A DNA stretch of 64,000 bases from Trichoplusia ni. Taxonomy: Eukaryota; Arthropoda; Insecta; Lepidoptera; Noctuidae. The notes beneath the pieces are model-generated. The model was not told where the DNA came from. It did not search any database and saw only the letters and a program-made list of their open reading frames with translations. Both the position numbers and the translations under genes were made by a program. The stretch is taken from contig NC_039480.1 in NCBI RefSeq assembly GCF_003590095.1, forward strand, positions 19,135,328 through 19,199,327. Reading direction: 5' to 3'. Below are positions 60,299 to 64,000 of this stretch, one piece after another (position 1 is the first letter of the stretch; each line of letters opens with the position of its first letter).

Positions 60299-60751
60299 AG
60301 AATAGAGGAAAATTACTGACTTTTAAGATTTTAATATTCATCATCATCAGCCTTGAATCCCACTGCTGGGCATAGGCCTCTCTTTGTCTGCATTGGCTTT
60401 GAACTGTCATTTCCATAAAATCAAGTGTTTTCTTTTGACTTAAACGATTGTTGTAAAGTGGAAATGTCACTTGGTGAAGGAGAAAAACAGAACATATCGT
60501 AATATAAGTGTTTCTAGTTTATATTCATGAATTAACTTTGGCCAGTTTTAATTTGTAAATATATAATAATTATTTTTAATAAGATTTTTTAAGACGTTAA
60601 TATAATTATTTTCATTTTTTATATTTTATAACATAGAATTAAAGATTTTACATGTTAATATCCAAGTTGTAAATAGAATAGAAAAAGAAGGCTTTATCAA
60701 TCTGATTTTCAAAACTAGACTTGTTCAATGAGTTGCTATTGTATTATGACA

Positions 60752-61075
60752 CATCATCATCATCCTAGTCTTTTCCCAACTATGTTGGGGTCGGCTCCAG
60801 TCCAACCGGTTTCAGCTAAGTACCAGTGTTTTACAGAGCGACTGCCTATCTGACCTCCTCAACCCAGTTACAGACAACACGATACCCCTTAGTTAGACTG
60901 GTTGTCAGACTTTCAGTCTTCTGACTACTTGAAACAACTGTCAAAAATGTATAAATCATAGCTCATAATTTAACGTGCCTTCCGAAACATGAAGAACTCG
61001 TTATGGCATGATGGTCACCCATCTATAGGCCGACCGTATCAAGTGTAGCTACACATGTGATCAATAATTTTCCAG
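60752..61075 (-). mobile_element. SINE-C, diverged
   Basis: ATCATCATCATCCTAGTC start and GATGGTCACCCATCTATAGG 5S-like part in minus orientation. Confidence 0.6.
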
Positions 61076-61625
61076 TTACAGCTACAGAGAAATACCAATA
61101 TTCTCATATACATACATATCTGTTAAATAAGTACAAACAAGATTTATTTTAAATATATCTTTGTATTAGGTATAATCACGGAAGAAAGGTTTAACCTAAG
61201 ATAAAACGAATTTATATAGTCATAAGGTGAAAATAAAACAAAAAGAAAAATATAAAAGTCTTTTATTTATTTAAAAATATGAACATTAATAATATATTTT
61301 AACAATCATGAAATATGTACAATTTATTATAAATAAACGAAAAAATTCAGTCATTGCATCAATTCGATCCCGATAAATACGCGTGAGTGAACCGTTACAT
61401 CACCTAATTATTATTAATTCATGATTATCCAAAAAAAAAATGGAAAATATAACTACATTCGGATTTGAATACCCTGTATTTCTTATTAAAAGTGACATAA
61501 AGACTTACAAACATGTTTCTCAACTGTTTTTAAAAAATATAGACAAATTAACATTTTATTTAATTATTATTGTGTTTGTTCCAAAGTCACTTCAAGAGAA
61601 TCTATAAATTCCTAAAGAAATTATC

Positions 61626-61862
61626 AACCTAGTCTTTTCCCAACTATGTTGGGGTCGACTTCCAGTCTAAGCGGATTCAGCTAAGTACCAGTGTTTTACA
61701 AGGAGCGACTGCCTATCTGACCTCCTCAACCCAGTTACCTGGGCAACACGATACCTCTTAGTTAGACTGGTTGTCAGACTCTCAAGCTTCTGACTACCTG
61801 TGACGACTGTCAAAGATGTAGGAATAACAGCCGGGACCCACAATTGAACGTGCCTTCCCAAA
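61626..61862 (-). mobile_element. SINE-C, 5'-truncated
   Basis: CAACCTAGTCTTTTCCCAAC to AACGTGCCTTCC. Confidence 0.6.
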
Positions 61863-62272
61863 AGGAATATAGATATATTTGGACTAGCAACACAGTCAAA
61901 AAAATATAATTCATAATTTAATTAAATATTTGATCGTCATTTCCCAAGCTATGTTGGTGTCAATTTTCAGATTCACAGATTTATGAACACGTAATTATTA
62001 AAAGAAACTTTGATCGCTTCAAAATATTAAAAAACGACAAATTAAATAAAACCCAAATATACAATTTAGTCGAACACATAATCAGTTCATTATTTTTAAT
62101 AATAGTCCTATAATTTATTTAAACATTATTGCTTTCGTTACATTCTTTTATGAATTTGAATCAAGTTAGCTATTTACATCAACTACATATGTACTTTAAA
62201 TAATTAATTCCTGATCATTTTACACAAAATAAAATAATTCAAGCACCTATTCTTTTCTTATTTATGATCGTA

Positions 62273-62554
62273 CTAGCTGTTGCCCGCGACTTCGTCCCCA
62301 TGGGTAGAAGATATAAGTTATGATTATTATCTGCCCTGTTTTTTTTTTCACATTTTCCATTGTATCTTCGCTCCTATGAGTCGCAGCGTGATGGTTTATA
62401 GCCTAAAGCCTTCCTCGATAAATGGTCTATTCAACACAAAAATATTTTTTCAATTTGAACCCGTCGTTCCTGAGATTAGCGCGTTCAAACAAACAAAGAA
62501 ACAAACAAACAAACTCTTCAGCTTTATATATTAGTATAGATATAGAAGTATAGA
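62273..62554 (-). mobile_element. short Helitron, Hel-2
   Basis: CTAG end at 62273-62276. Slightly longer owing to an expanded T-run and an AAAC-repeat expansion. Confidence 0.7.
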
Positions 62555-62819
62555 TTACAAAGTAATTATCTCTAAGTGATGAAAAAACATAAGAAAGATG
62601 GTCTTTTTCAAGGGTGTGTTGCGTCACGTCAGAGGTCTGCGGTCGGTTTAAACTCTGACACCAGGTTGTACATCAACCATACGATAAGAAGGCTTAATTA
62701 ATATAATATTAATAATATAAATAGTTGGTTCCTTTTGGTAAATTTCTTTACACAAGTGACATTCCTAAAAGCGCTGACAATGGTCAAATAATAAATAAAT
62801 AAAATTTGACAATTGTCAC

Positions 62820-63007
62820 ACAGCGCCATCTAGTCTCAAATTAAACAAAGCTTGTATTATGAGTACTAGCCATAATATAGATAAATTACACCCAGATACA
62901 GAACAAATGATCATGCTCATCACACAAACATTTGTCCTGGGAGGGAATCGAACCCACGACTTCCGGTATAGCAGTTAGGGTCACTAACCACTAGAACAAC
63001 AGGCCAG
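62820..63007 (-). mobile_element. SINE-B
   Basis: GGGAATCGAACCCACGACTT and ACCACTAGAACAACAGGCC; shortened body. Confidence 0.6.
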
Positions 63008-63418
63008 AGAGGCCAATATACTGGAAAGACAAGTGACGTGACTTTGACTTCGTCAGCGTTAGCGCGAGGAGTAATGAAACTTTTCTACAAGGATTGTACA
63101 AAAAGTATAAATTCAATAATAATGGCACAATTATTGCAAGTCTTAAAGCTATTTAAATTAAAGATTAGTCACACAACTGACCTATTATTAATTTGACGAC
63201 ATTTCATAATGCTTCCATGATAAGCAGTAAAATGAGATAATCTATCTTTAAAATTCTACTGAACCAAAACTTTAACATTATATAAAATCTGTATATAAAA
63301 ATTAAAACGACTTACACCAAAAGTCAGGGAATATATAAATTACAAAGATGTAAATAATTTACGCGATTCAGCCGTTGTTTAATTAAAGCTTAATACAACG
63401 CCATCTGTTATCAATTAC

Positions 63419-63536
63419 CTGTCGTCCTTAGTTTCACTGTTGAGTGGTACGACCGTGTCCTGATAGATGGCGTTACTGTGCTCTTGAAGCATTTTCACTC
63501 CTTCTTCGGGGATTGATTCTGGCGCTGATTTTTCAG
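63419..63536 (-). CDS. single internal exon of an unidentified minus-strand gene
   Basis: On the minus strand a pyrimidine-rich acceptor (ATTTTTCAG) is followed by 118 nt with one open frame of 38 complete codons and ends at AG/GTAATT, a good donor. The peptide is acidic and polar, starting EKSAPESIPEEGVKML and ending in NSETKDD, which looks like an intrinsically disordered linker. The other frames carry stops. The first and last codons are split, so neighbouring exons must exist: upstream ones beyond 64000 or in 63537-64000, downstream ones toward 60000. I do not recognise the protein. Confidence 0.55.
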
Positions 63537-64000
63537 CTGAAAAATTATAAAAATATTTGGTGAATAATGCATTTATAATAATTTTATAAAGTTCTTAAGC
63601 TTTCTGGACTTTAAAAGGCTTTCAGAGACATTAATAAAATTAGGATGGATTTTTATTTTTTACACCATCATAAAGAAAATATATTAAATTGGATAAGATG
63701 GCAAATTAAATTTAGAGCAAACTTTACATAAAAAAAACAACAAAAGTCATAAACATCAACAAAAATTATGTAAGTATATCTAAATTGAAAATTACTACCA
63801 AAAATTGCTAGAGAGAATCGGTAGAGCCGTTTCGGAGGAGTTAGTTAAATCACGTACCGTAAAACGGTGAATAGTTTCAAGAGGTGAATAAAAAATAGTG
63901 TTTTTTAGCTGCATGAATATTTTGTCACATAAAAATGCTTAACAACAATTATTTTCGTTTAATCTTTCTACTTTGTCTTGTTAAACGTGCAAATTTTAAT
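63537..64000. other. AT-rich sequence, probably an intron of the minus-strand gene
   Basis: Lies upstream of the orphan exon's acceptor on the minus strand. About 63800-63860 (GAATCGGTAGAGCCGTTTCG) looks like a Hel-4 fragment. No second exon found. Confidence 0.35.

Overview
The window looks like nuclear DNA of a lepidopteran insect, probably a noctuid-type moth. The evidence is spliced genes with GT/AG introns, AT-rich non-coding DNA, and a very dense load of repeats of kinds familiar from moths: tRNA- and 5S-like SINEs, short Helitrons with TC...CTAG ends, hAT and PIF/Harbinger-type elements, and LINE fragments. The species assignment is inference. Nothing here looks bacterial or organellar.

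Two protein-coding genes can be assembled exon by exon, both on the plus strand. The first (20038-28943, 11 exons, 626 codons) is CHMP7, the ESCRT-II/ESCRT-III hybrid that recruits ESCRT-III to the nuclear envelope. It carries the N-terminal winged-helix and membrane-binding region, the ESCRT-III helices and acidic MIM-like helices. It also has an unusual C-terminal extension that ends in a canonical LxxRLxxLR MIM1 motif. The second (exon 1 at 38437-38463, exons 2-4 at 58648-59992, 126 codons) is a small secreted cuticular protein with an RR-1 type Rebers-Riddiford chitin-binding domain. Its first intron is about 20 kb and is filled with transposons. A convincing single exon of a third, unidentified gene lies on the minus strand at 63419-63536.

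Layout: 1-20 kb is a repeat field with a PIF/Harbinger-like element (8656-10245, holding a LINE fragment), a hAT element (10891-11729, holding a Helitron) and foldback repeats. 20-29 kb is CHMP7, with repeats in its introns. 29-38 kb is intergenic, with part of a 110-bp satellite and a 5'-truncated restriction-like-endonuclease LINE (34070-34985). 38-59 kb is mostly the cuticular gene's first intron. 60-64 kb is SINE-rich flank plus the orphan minus-strand exon.

The most informative non-genic signals are nested insertions with intact target-site duplications. A 5S-like SINE with a 17-bp duplication sits inside a foldback repeat that has its own 9-bp duplication. A hAT MITE with an 8-bp duplication sits inside a tRNA-SINE. 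In addition, the intron after CHMP7 exon 8 holds decayed copies of exon 8. I did not find a new multi-gene system; the unusual features are in the CHMP7 C-terminus, the exon-8 relics, and the foldback and satellite repeats.
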